From an uncultured Bacteroidota bacterium (GTDB lineage: Bacteria > Bacteroidota > Bacteroidia > Chitinophagales > Chitinophagaceae), in assembly GCA_903839875.1 (NCBI GenBank), contig CAIMDZ010000099.1, forward strand, positions 1-42,627: 42,627 nt of DNA, read 5' to 3'. Below are positions 17,807 to 24,434 of the stretch, piece by piece. Every line of letters begins with the position of its first letter. Position 1 is the first letter of the stretch. Below the pieces are notes generated by a model. The model did no database searches and was not told the origin of the DNA. It saw only the letters and a program-made list of their open reading frames with translations. Made by a program: the position numbers and the translations under genes.

Positions 17807-18517
17807 ATGGGAAGGATATTTGAAGTCAGGAAGTCAACCATGTTTGCGCGGTATGACCGGATGGCGAAACAATTCAGCCGTGCAGGAAAGGAAATAGCAA
17901 TAGCTGTAAAGAAGGGCGGCCCTGAACCTAATACAAACCCAATGCTGCGCCGCGTAATTCAAAACGCCAAGGGTTTTAATATGCCGAAAGACCGTATTGA
18001 GGCTGCTATTAAAAATGCGATGGGTAAGGATACCAGCAGCTATGATGAAGTTATTTATGAGGGATATGCGCCGCATGGTGTGGCCATGATGGTGGTGACC
18101 GCTACCGATAATACTACACGTACGGTGGCCAATGTGCGTTCGCATTTTAACAAAGGTGGCGGATCGCTGGGTAACAGTGGTTCGGTGGGATTCCTGTTTA
18201 AGCAGCTGGGGGTATTTAAGCTGAAGCCTGAAGGACTGAACATGGATGATCTGGAACTGGAGTTAATAGACTATGGCCTTGAGGAAGTGGGTGAGGATAG
18301 TGAGGGTAATATTATAGTTCGTTGCGGATTCACTGACTTTGGGAATATGCAGAAGGCGTTTGAAGAAAAAGGGATAACTCCAATCTCAGCGGAACTGGAA
18401 TGGTTGCCTTCTACTACTACGCAGCTGACTGATGAGCAGGCCGATGATGTGTTTAAGCTGATAGCGCGGCTGGAAGAGGATGATGATGTGCAGCATGTGT
18501 TTCATGCGATGGCGTAG
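17807..18517 (+). CDS. YebC/PmpR family regulator (TACO1 homologue)
   Basis: A 236-residue protein of the YebC family. The N-terminal helical domain contains ARYDRMAKQFSRAGKEIAIA and KKGGPEPNTNPMLRRVIQNA, then AKGFNMPKDRIEAAIKNAMG. Domain 2 contains VIYEGYAPHGVAMMVVTATD and NVRSHFNKGGGSLGNSGSVG. These are family hallmarks. The proteins have been described as transcriptional regulators and, in mitochondria, as translation factors (TACO1). The role here is not fixed by context. The sequence begins MGRIFEVRKSTMFARYDR, as in other Bacteroidota members, which supports the start at 17807. Confidence 0.92.
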   Translation: MGRIFEVRKSTMFARYDRMAKQFSRAGKEIAIAVKKGGPEPNTNPMLRRVIQNAKGFNMPKDRIEAAIKNAMGKDTSSYDEVIYEGYAPHGVAMMVVTATDNTTRTVANVRSHFNKGGGSLGNSGSVGFLFKQLGVFKLKPEGLNMDDLELELIDYGLEEVGEDSEGNIIVRCGFTDFGNMQKAFEEKGITPISAELEWLPSTTTQLTDEQADDVFKLIARLEEDDDVQHVFHAMA

Positions 18518-18628
18518 AGCCCCCAACCCCTAAAGGGGATTTGCAAGAGAATATGGGTTCGGCTTTAGTTCTTTAATGGGAGCTAAATGTGGTTAGAATG
18601 TTCTTATCTTGTGGCAAAAAGGTATAAA

Positions 18629-19561
18629 ATGCCTATTCCAGCTTTTCAAGAGATAATGCTGCCGCTACTGAAGGTCGTGTCAGACAAAAATGAGCATAAA
18701 ATGAAGGACGTTGTCGATTCTTTGGCGAAGTCTTATAATTTAACCGATGACGAAAAAAAGGAATTATTACCAAGTGGAGTAGCTTTTCTCTTTGAAAATC
18801 GAGTCCACTGGGCAAGATTTCATGTGAAGAAAGCAGGTTTGGTTGATTCCTTCAAAAGAGGTACAATAACGATATCGCAACGAGGATTAGATGTTCTTAA
18901 AAAAAATCCTTCGTTGATAAACCTTAGCTTTCTTAAGCAATTTCCGGAATTTAATGAGCATAATGCCACTAAAAATGAAAAAAACTCAATCGCTGACAGC
19001 GCTGGTATTGAATTAACTAACGATACAATTGAAGATCAAACGCCAGAAGAGATTATCGGCAACGCTTATTTGGAAATCAGAAGTGTGTTAGCCCAAGAAA
19101 TAATAAATAAAGTAGTATCTCTTTCTCCGAACTATTTTGAAAAATTAGTAGTTGAATTGCTCGTTAAGATGGGTTACGGAGGCTCCTTGAAGGACGCAGG
19201 AAGAGTAGTTGGGAAAAGTGGCGACGAAGGCATTGACGGAACAATTAATGAAGACAAACTTGGATTGGATATAATTTATATTCAGGCAAAAAGATGGAAG
19301 CCTGGAAATGTTGTGGGAAGACCAGACTTGCAACAATTTGTAGGAGCCTTAGCAGGACAAGGAGCAAAGAAAGGTATATTTATTACTACCTCTTCTTTTA
19401 CAAAAGATGCTAAGAATTATACCCCCCGAAATGAAACAAAAATTGTCCTTATTGATGGTGAAATGCTGGCTCGCTATATGATAGACTATAATATTGGCGT
19501 TACATTGCAGCAAAATTACGAGATTAAGAAAATTGATAACGATTATTTTGGAGAAGAATAG
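18629..19561 (+). CDS. mrr: Mrr-type restriction endonuclease
   Basis: A 310-residue protein from ATG 18629 (MPIPAFQEIMLPLLKVVSDK); a start 14 codons earlier is open but lacks homology. Residues 1-100 match the Mrr N-terminal winged-helix domain: VVDSLAKSYNLTDDEKKELL, RVHWARFHVKKAGLVDSFKR and TISQRGLDVLKKNPSLI. The catalytic domain has YFEKLVVELLVKMGYGGS, SGDEGIDGTI (metal-binding Asp near 203) and IIYIQAKRW (QxK instead of ExK, normal for Mrr). Mrr cuts DNA with modified bases. No methylase is next to it. It lies between yebC and rlmB, is AT-richer than both, and overlaps the likely rlmB start, which suggests insertion by transfer. Confidence 0.9.
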   Translation: MPIPAFQEIMLPLLKVVSDKNEHKMKDVVDSLAKSYNLTDDEKKELLPSGVAFLFENRVHWARFHVKKAGLVDSFKRGTITISQRGLDVLKKNPSLINLSFLKQFPEFNEHNATKNEKNSIADSAGIELTNDTIEDQTPEEIIGNAYLEIRSVLAQEIINKVVSLSPNYFEKLVVELLVKMGYGGSLKDAGRVVGKSGDEGIDGTINEDKLGLDIIYIQAKRWKPGNVVGRPDLQQFVGALAGQGAKKGIFITTSSFTKDAKNYTPRNETKIVLIDGEMLARYMIDYNIGVTLQQNYEIKKIDNDYFGEE

Positions 19562-20315
19562 AAATATAAAGCCTGCACGTTCGTTGCCGTTGATTGTTGG
19601 AAGGAAGCCTGTACTGGAGGCCATGGATGGTGGTGTTACCATTGAGAAGATATTCTTATTGCGCAGCGCTACCGGTCCGGAGATAAGTACCATAAAGCAT
19701 AGGGCAAAAGAACTGAATATACCTGTGAGCCAGGTGCCCGTTGAGAAGCTGGATTACCTGACTAAGGTGCAGCACCAGGGGGTTGTAGCATGGACATCGC
19801 TGCTGCAATATGTAGACTTGCAGGCGGGGATATCTTATGTGGTAGAGAAAGGTGAAGTGCCGTTGTTCTTATTGCTGGACGGGATAACCGACGTGAGGAA
19901 TGTGGGGGCTATAGCAAGGAGCGCATTATGTTGCGGGGCCCAGGGAATTATACTGCCTGCTTCTCATGCAGCATCTCTGAATGAAGATGCTATCAAAACG
20001 TCGGCCGGTGCTTTGCATAAAATACTGCTTTGCCGTACACCATCGGTGCAACAGGCTATGGATGTGCTGCGGCTGAACGGGATACAAATACTTGGTACGC
20101 AGATGAAGGGGAGTGTGCCTGTTTATGAAAGTAACCTTACCATTCCTATTGCCATTGTGATGGGTGCGGAGGATACAGGGATCAGTAAGGAGGTATTGAA
20201 GCGGGCCGACCAGTTGATACGGATACCGATGGTGAAAAATTTTGACTCGCTGAATGTATCGGTAGCTACGGGGATGATTTTGTATGAAGCGCTGAGGCAG
20301 CGATTGCTGGCGTAA
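19548..20315 (+). CDS. rlmB: RlmB/TrmH-family rRNA 2'-O-methyltransferase
   Basis: A 255-residue SPOUT methyltransferase when read from the TTG at 19548 (product starts MEKNRNIKPARSLPLIVGRK). The frame is open further up into mrr, but that part is the shadow of mrr. The N-terminal substrate-binding domain contains LIVGRKPVLEAMDGGVTIEK. The knotted domain has NVGAIARSALCCGAQGIILP (motif 1), MGAEDTGIS (motif 2) and NFDSLNVSVATGMILYEALR (motif 3). The family methylates G2251 of 23S rRNA or related sites. No ATG precedes the conserved domain, so the start is a TTG overlapping the mrr stop by 14 bases, an odd arrangement. Confidence 0.85.
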   Translation: MEKNRNIKPARSLPLIVGRKPVLEAMDGGVTIEKIFLLRSATGPEISTIKHRAKELNIPVSQVPVEKLDYLTKVQHQGVVAWTSLLQYVDLQAGISYVVEKGEVPLFLLLDGITDVRNVGAIARSALCCGAQGIILPASHAASLNEDAIKTSAGALHKILLCRTPSVQQAMDVLRLNGIQILGTQMKGSVPVYESNLTIPIAIVMGAEDTGISKEVLKRADQLIRIPMVKNFDSLNVSVATGMILYEALRQRLLA

Positions 20316-20783
20316 GGATTGAAATATTAATCCTCCCAAAATTGAGTGCCGTTTTTATCAATGTAGCCAGCCATATCATCTTCATATTCCACTAATGCCA
20401 GGCCGCCTGAAAAATTATCTGTGAGCATATCGTAAATGCAGGGCACAACAGGTTTTCCGGTAGTATCTATAAAGCCATATTTATCATCTATGCATACCAA
20501 TGCCATTCCTTCGGAAAAATTATAAGCATGATCAAATTTGTGAGGTATAACCAACTTGCCTGTTTATTTTTAAATCCATATAAATGATCATCAGAAATAT
20601 CGGTAGTTAACCCATCATAAAATTCTTCTTCTTCAAAGTCTTCCGAATATGGGATCTTTTCGCCTGTTTTGTCAATGCAAAATCCGTTTTCATTCAATTC
20701 TACAAAGGCAATTCCTTTTTGAAAGGGGCAGACCATATCGTATTTGCAGGGTATTACAAACTGTCCATCTTTGTTAATAAAGC

Positions 20784-20791
20784 CCCATTTC
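20784..20791. repeat. Target-site duplication, left copy
   Basis: CCCATTTC directly flanks the left terminal inverted repeat. The same 8 bases occur at 22060-22067 after the right end. Eight base pairs is in the range made by IS1-type transposases. Confidence 0.85.
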
Positions 20792-20839
20792 GGTAGTGTC
20801 TCAGTTTGAAAAAAAGATTTTTTGAGTTGGTTTGCGCTG

Positions 20840-20847
20840 TAACTTTG
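20840..20847 (+). promoter_or_regulatory. -7 box inside the cassette
   Basis: TAACTTTG fits TAnnTTTG and lies 4 bases before the ATG of the 40-codon ORF at 20852. It is in the position expected for the original IS promoter. Confidence 0.4.
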
Positions 20848-20851
20848 TCGC

Positions 20852-20974
20852 ATGGCAAAGAAAGTAAAAGTACCGGATACTAACCAATACGCTAAAAGCA
20901 TTGTTGATATGCTGACGGGTGAAAAGCCTAAGGTGAAAGTAAAGAAGAGTTTAACAGCGAAAGGGAAAAGGTAG
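20852..20974 (+). CDS. 40-residue basic ORF at the left end of the cassette
   Basis: The product begins MAKKVKVPDTNQYAKSIVDM, continues with LTGEKPKVKVKKS and ends AKGKR. It is Lys-rich and soluble. It follows a TAnnTTTG box by 4 bases and stops one base short of the stop codon of the convergent passenger gene. It could be an ORF native to this IS type or part of the cargo. No family is recognised. Confidence 0.45.
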   Translation: MAKKVKVPDTNQYAKSIVDMLTGEKPKVKVKKSLTAKGKR

Positions 20975-20975
20975 A

Positions 20976-21710
20976 TTATATTTGAACGAAGGAAATTAAT
21001 TCATCGAACGTCCTTGGGTTTTTACTCCCCGCTTCTTTAGCTATTCTCCTTTTAATAATAACATCGTAAGTGTGTTTAAAATCTATTTGGAAGCACATTT
21101 GGTGTCTTTCCCTATCCATCTTACCCTTTGATATATTTTCTGGTTCTTCTAATTCATAAAACTCATATTTTCCACTTTTTACATTGAGTGCGGAAAATCT
21201 GCCTGTTATTTTCACTTCATTATCATTCTCTTCAAATTCTAATTTTTCGATAACATCTAAAATATCTTGCGCTTTTTGATATCCGATATTTTCCTTTATG
21301 TGGGTGTTAGTTATTGCGTTCTCCCATTTTAAAAAAAAATTAAGTTTGGCACCTATTATGACATTAAGTAAGTCCTTATATCTGTTTATTATTTTCACAT
21401 CCAATTTGGCAACAAAAACAGACAACCGCTCAATATCTATTGATGAATTAATAAACTCCATAAAATAGGATATAAATTCATCTTCGTTGGATGGTATGCC
21501 ATCCATTGGGATAATATTAGATGCGGGCTTAAACAATGCGCTAAAGGAACCGCCAGCACTTGCAAAGTAGTTTATCTCAGTTCTTCTTCTGATTTCGCCT
21601 TTATTTATTTGTGTATTGTTGTCTATATTTTTAATAGCATTTATTTTTTGTTTAACATATACCTTGCTTAAACCATAAGAAGATAGAAAATCATTGCTAC
21701 GCAATAGCAT
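20976..21710 (-). CDS. Passenger gene of the IS1-type cassette, unknown function
   Basis: A 244-residue soluble protein from ATG 21710 (MLLRSNDFLSSYGLSKVYVK). The frame is open up to 21797, but that part is antisense to the transposase relic. Visible blocks are FASAGGSFSALFKPASNIIP, DIERLSVFVAKLDVKIINRY, NEVKITGRFSALNVKSGKYE and the end FDELISFV. The general order (GSF strand, helical middle, a beta-rich GRF block) recalls DUF6575-type proteins, but only weakly. The gene is clearly more AT-rich than its surroundings. Its first dozen codons overlap the relic antisense, so its natural N-terminus may be lost. Whether it is expressed or protective is unknown. Confidence 0.65.
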   Translation of the reverse strand: MLLRSNDFLSSYGLSKVYVKQKINAIKNIDNNTQINKGEIRRRTEINYFASAGGSFSALFKPASNIIPMDGIPSNEDEFISYFMEFINSSIDIERLSVFVAKLDVKIINRYKDLLNVIIGAKLNFFLKWENAITNTHIKENIGYQKAQDILDVIEKLEFEENDNEVKITGRFSALNVKSGKYEFYELEEPENISKGKMDRERHQMCFQIDFKHTYDVIIKRRIAKEAGSKNPRTFDELISFVQI

Positions 21711-21880
21711 TGCACTTTGTTTACTACAACTTTTGCCGCATCCACAAGACGCTAAGGGTAACGCCTGCGATGGAAGCAAAGTTGACAACAAGACCAATGA
21801 CTATTGAGGATATTGTAAACCTTATCCCTGTTGAGGCTCCAAAGAAAAGAGGGCCATACAAAAAGAAAGAAAACAAATAG
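21671..21880 (+). pseudogene. C-terminal relic of an IS1-family transposase
   Basis: A 69-codon frame ending in TAG at 21880. It contains KKIENHCYAIALHFVYYNFC directly followed by RIHKTLRVTPAMEAKLT, then TIEDIVNLIPVEAPKKRG. This is the usual C-terminus of the single-ORF transposases annotated as IS1 family (pattern FSKKxENH...HFxxYNFxRxHKTL..TPAMxAG). Upstream of about 21671 the similarity ends abruptly and a stop appears, so the catalytic DDE core and N-terminus are missing. Confidence 0.75.
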
Positions 21881-21906
21881 GGCTGCGATTGCAGCCTTTT
21901 TTATTA
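21881..21906 (+). terminator. Intrinsic terminator after the transposase relic
   Basis: Stem GGCTGC and GCAGCC around a GATT loop, followed by a run of six T. It begins right after the TAG of the relic. Confidence 0.75.
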
Positions 21907-21915
21907 TCTTTATTT

Positions 21916-22038
21916 ATGCTTAATATTTTTCTTTGGCAGGGCGCCAATTACAATAGGCCGCCTATAGGCGTAGCCTTAATCGCAATAGCGATAGTTGTAG
22001 TGATTTTATTTATAATAAATAATGGAAAGAAAAAATAA
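21916..22038 (+). CDS. 40-residue single-helix membrane peptide in the cassette
   Basis: Starts MLNIFLWQGANYNRPPIGVA, then one hydrophobic helix (LIAIAIVVVILFII) and a basic end NNGKKK. It stops 1 base before the right terminal inverted repeat. The clean helix with a positive tail suggests a real membrane peptide, perhaps cargo or native to this IS type. No promoter box is seen close by, since a terminator precedes it. Confidence 0.4.
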   Translation: MLNIFLWQGANYNRPPIGVALIAIAIVVVILFIINNGKKK

Positions 22039-22441
22039 ATTTCAAACTGAGACACTACCCCCATTTCCCATATTGTTCTACTATTGCCAAACCGTCATTA
22101 AACTCTTCTGCATCAGAGAAAATAAAGGGAATAACCTCTTTGCCGGATTTATCTATGTAGCCATATTTATTATTATTTTCTACCATTGCAAAGCCTTCTT
22201 TAAAGAGGTCTATGAAATCGTACTTAAAAGGTATTACGAGCTTACCGGTTTTATCTAGGCAGCCACATTTTTCATTCATCATCACGGAGGCAAGCCCTTC
22301 GGAAAACGGGTTGGTATTTTCGTAGATGCAATCAATGACGATTTTCTTGTCGGGCGTGCAGTAGCCGTGCTTGTCTTTGTTGCGGTAGGGTATCAGGAAG
22401 AGCTCGCTGGCAGATGCTGAATTCTCCGGAAGATTGTTCAT

Positions 22442-22579
22442 GACTTATGTTTTAGAACACGCAATTTACATATTCTGCTGTAACTGGCGGCAGAACTGTA
22501 TACTCTTTTTATTATCTGTTCAGTTTATTTTATTAAACACATTTCCTGAAAATTGCCTTTATTTACACAAACTTAGTTC
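22442..22579. other. Short divergent gap
   Basis: A 138-bp AT-rich gap between the WG-repeat gene (minus) and the DUF885 gene (plus). It should hold both promoters. No TAnnTTTG match stood out. Confidence 0.3.
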
Positions 22580-24355
22580 ATGAGAAAATTGATTGCTTTG
22601 CTTGCATTGCCTGCGTTACTCTTTTCATGTAAAAATGAAACAGCAAAGAAAAGTAATGAAAATAGTGGCAGGAAGCTGGCAATTCTGTTAGATAATTATT
22701 GGGGAGAAAAGATGCAGTTATTCCCATTGGAAGCAACTGCTAATGGTGACAACCGGTATAACGACAGATTAACCATAACGATTGCAGCGAGCTTCAGGGA
22801 CAGCCTGGGCAGATTTTATAAAAAGCACCTCGATGATTTAAGTAAATTAGACAGCTCTGCTCTTGATAAAAATGATCTGACCAGTTACAGGCTGATGAAG
22901 TATGAAATTCGGATGGGTATTGAGGGGTTGAAATATCCAACGCATTATCTGCCCATGAACCAATTCTGGTCGTTCACTATTGACTTGCCGCAATTGGGTG
23001 CAGGATCAGGCAACCAGCCATTTAAGAGCGTCAGGGATTACGACAACTGGCTAAAGCGATTATCATTTTTCCCGGCATGGGCTGATACTGCCATATTCAA
23101 TATGAGAAGGGGAATAGCAACAGGTTGGGTTTTGCCAAAATCGCTGGTAGTAAAAATGCTGCCGCAACTGAAGGCTGTGGTGGTTAAGGAAGATACAGCC
23201 AGCATATTTTACGGTCCGCTTAAAATGATGCCCGCTGATTTTTCGGCAGAAGATAAACAAAGGCTAATGATGGCATATACAAGTGCAATAGACAGGATAG
23301 TTAACCCCACTTATTCGAAACTGTACGACTTCTTTGAAAAGGAATATCTGCCGGCGGCTCGCGCAACGAGCGGTGTGAATGACCTGCCCAATGGAAGCGC
23401 ATACTACCAGTATTGTATCCGTTACTGGACCACAACAGATCTGACGCCGGACAGCATTTACAACACAGGCCTGCGCGAAGTGGCAAGGATAGAAGACGAG
23501 ATGAGTAAAATTAAGGATGCAGTGGGGTTTAAGGGCGACTTACCGGCGTTCTTTAAATATCTGAATGAGGATAAAAGATTCTGTCCTTTTACAACAGAGA
23601 AGCAGGTTATTGACAGCTTCTGGGGGATAAAAAGAATGGAAGACCCGCAGTTGAAAAAACTGTTTAACGATACGCCTAAAACACAATTCACCATCAGGCA
23701 GACAGAGTCTTTCAGGGCGGCATCTGCCAGTGCGGAATATAATCAGGGTTCGGAAGATGGTTCGCGTCCGGGTATTTTTTATGTGCCTGTTATTGACCCA
23801 AAGAAATATAATTGTGTTGGCATGACCACGCTCTTCCTGCATGAAGCCATACCCGGCCACCACTACCAGATTTCGCTGCAGCAGGAGAATAAGCGGTTGC
23901 CTAAATTCAGGCGCTTTATCTGGTATGGCGCATACGGCGAGGGTTGGGCGCATTACTGCGAGACTCTGGGTAAAGAACTGGGTGTGTACAACGATCCCTA
24001 CCAGTACTTCGGGCATCTGAGCGATGGTATTCACAGGGCCATCCGATTAGTGGTGGATATAGGGATTCATTCAAAAGGCATGACCCGCGAAGAGGCCATA
24101 AAATACATGATGGTCCATGAACAGATAACCGAACGCGATGCCACTGCCGAAATAGAACGCTATATGGCAATACCCGGACATGCGCTATCATATAAAATAG
24201 GACAAATGGCCATCAGTGCCGAGCGGAAGCAATACGAGCAGCAATTGGGCGCAAAATTCAACATTGCATCATTCCACAACGAAGTGCTGAAGGATGGATG
24301 CGTGCCGCTGAATATACTGCATGAGAAGATGGTAGAGTGGGCTGGGAGGCAGTAA
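22580..24355 (+). CDS. DUF885 family lipoprotein, putative metallopeptidase
   Basis: A 591-residue protein with a lipoprotein signal (MRKLIALLALPALLFSCKNE; lipidated Cys17). The DUF885 domain fills the rest. The hallmark metal site is FLHEAIPGHHYQISLQQE (His421, Glu422, His427), with upstream DGSRPGIFYVPV and downstream YGEGWAHYCETLGKELGVY and AIRLVVDIGIHSKGMTREEA. The arrangement resembles M2/M3-type gluzincin folds, so peptidase activity is likely but unproven. It is expected at the periplasmic side of a membrane. It stands upstream of ftcD, with 79 bp between them and a promoter in the gap. Confidence 0.85.
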   Translation: MRKLIALLALPALLFSCKNETAKKSNENSGRKLAILLDNYWGEKMQLFPLEATANGDNRYNDRLTITIAASFRDSLGRFYKKHLDDLSKLDSSALDKNDLTSYRLMKYEIRMGIEGLKYPTHYLPMNQFWSFTIDLPQLGAGSGNQPFKSVRDYDNWLKRLSFFPAWADTAIFNMRRGIATGWVLPKSLVVKMLPQLKAVVVKEDTASIFYGPLKMMPADFSAEDKQRLMMAYTSAIDRIVNPTYSKLYDFFEKEYLPAARATSGVNDLPNGSAYYQYCIRYWTTTDLTPDSIYNTGLREVARIEDEMSKIKDAVGFKGDLPAFFKYLNEDKRFCPFTTEKQVIDSFWGIKRMEDPQLKKLFNDTPKTQFTIRQTESFRAASASAEYNQGSEDGSRPGIFYVPVIDPKKYNCVGMTTLFLHEAIPGHHYQISLQQENKRLPKFRRFIWYGAYGEGWAHYCETLGKELGVYNDPYQYFGHLSDGIHRAIRLVVDIGIHSKGMTREEAIKYMMVHEQITERDATAEIERYMAIPGHALSYKIGQMAISAERKQYEQQLGAKFNIASFHNEVLKDGCVPLNILHEKMVEWAGRQ

Positions 24356-24384
24356 AAAAATATGATATATTTATATTTATAGAG

Positions 24385-24416
24385 TTGCATTAATCCGTCT
24401 CAACGGGCTATTTTTG
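24385..24416 (+). promoter_or_regulatory. Promoter of ftcD
   Basis: A -33 GTTG (TTG at 24385-24387) and a -7 box TATTTTTG at 24409-24416, 21 bases apart. This fits the Bacteroidota pattern of TTG, 19-21 bases, TAnnTTTG. The ATG follows 18 bases later. Confidence 0.6.
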
Positions 24417-24434
24417 CACCTCCAAACAAACGCA

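Larger units (their letters stand above)
20792..22059. mobile_element. IS1-type mobile insertion cassette without a full transposase
   Basis: A 1,268-bp element. The ends are a perfect 20-bp inverted repeat, GGTAGTGTCTCAGTTTGAAA at 20792-20811 and its reverse complement at 22040-22059, flanked by the 8-bp duplication CCCATTTC. The GGT ends and 8-bp duplication fit IS1-type elements, as does the C-terminal transposase relic at 21671-21880. The rest of a transposase is absent. Instead there is an AT-rich 244-codon gene on the minus strand and a 40-codon ORF at each end on the plus strand. It therefore looks like a non-autonomous cassette moved by a related IS1 transposase in trans. The match to IS1 is by remembered motifs and needs a database check. 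Confidence 0.8.
20327..22441 (-). pseudogene. WG-repeat protein gene, split by an IS1-type cassette and frameshifted
   Basis: Reading leftwards from ATG 22441, the product is a string of WG repeats, for example KHGYCTPDKKIVIDCIYENT, KYGYIDKSGKEVIPFIFSD and EEFNDGLAIVEQYGKWG. The frame is then interrupted at 22060. Beyond the cassette (from 20791) it resumes as GFINKDGQFVIPCKYDMV. Removing the cassette and one copy of the 8-bp duplication joins QYGKWG to GFINKDG in frame. Near 20563 a second lesion occurs: one A seems missing in an A-run after YGFKNK, and the rest (GKLVIPHKFDHAYNFSEGMA onwards) continues in another frame to 20327. WG repeats are thought to mediate binding; the function of this protein is unknown. 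The gene is doubly broken. Confidence 0.85.
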
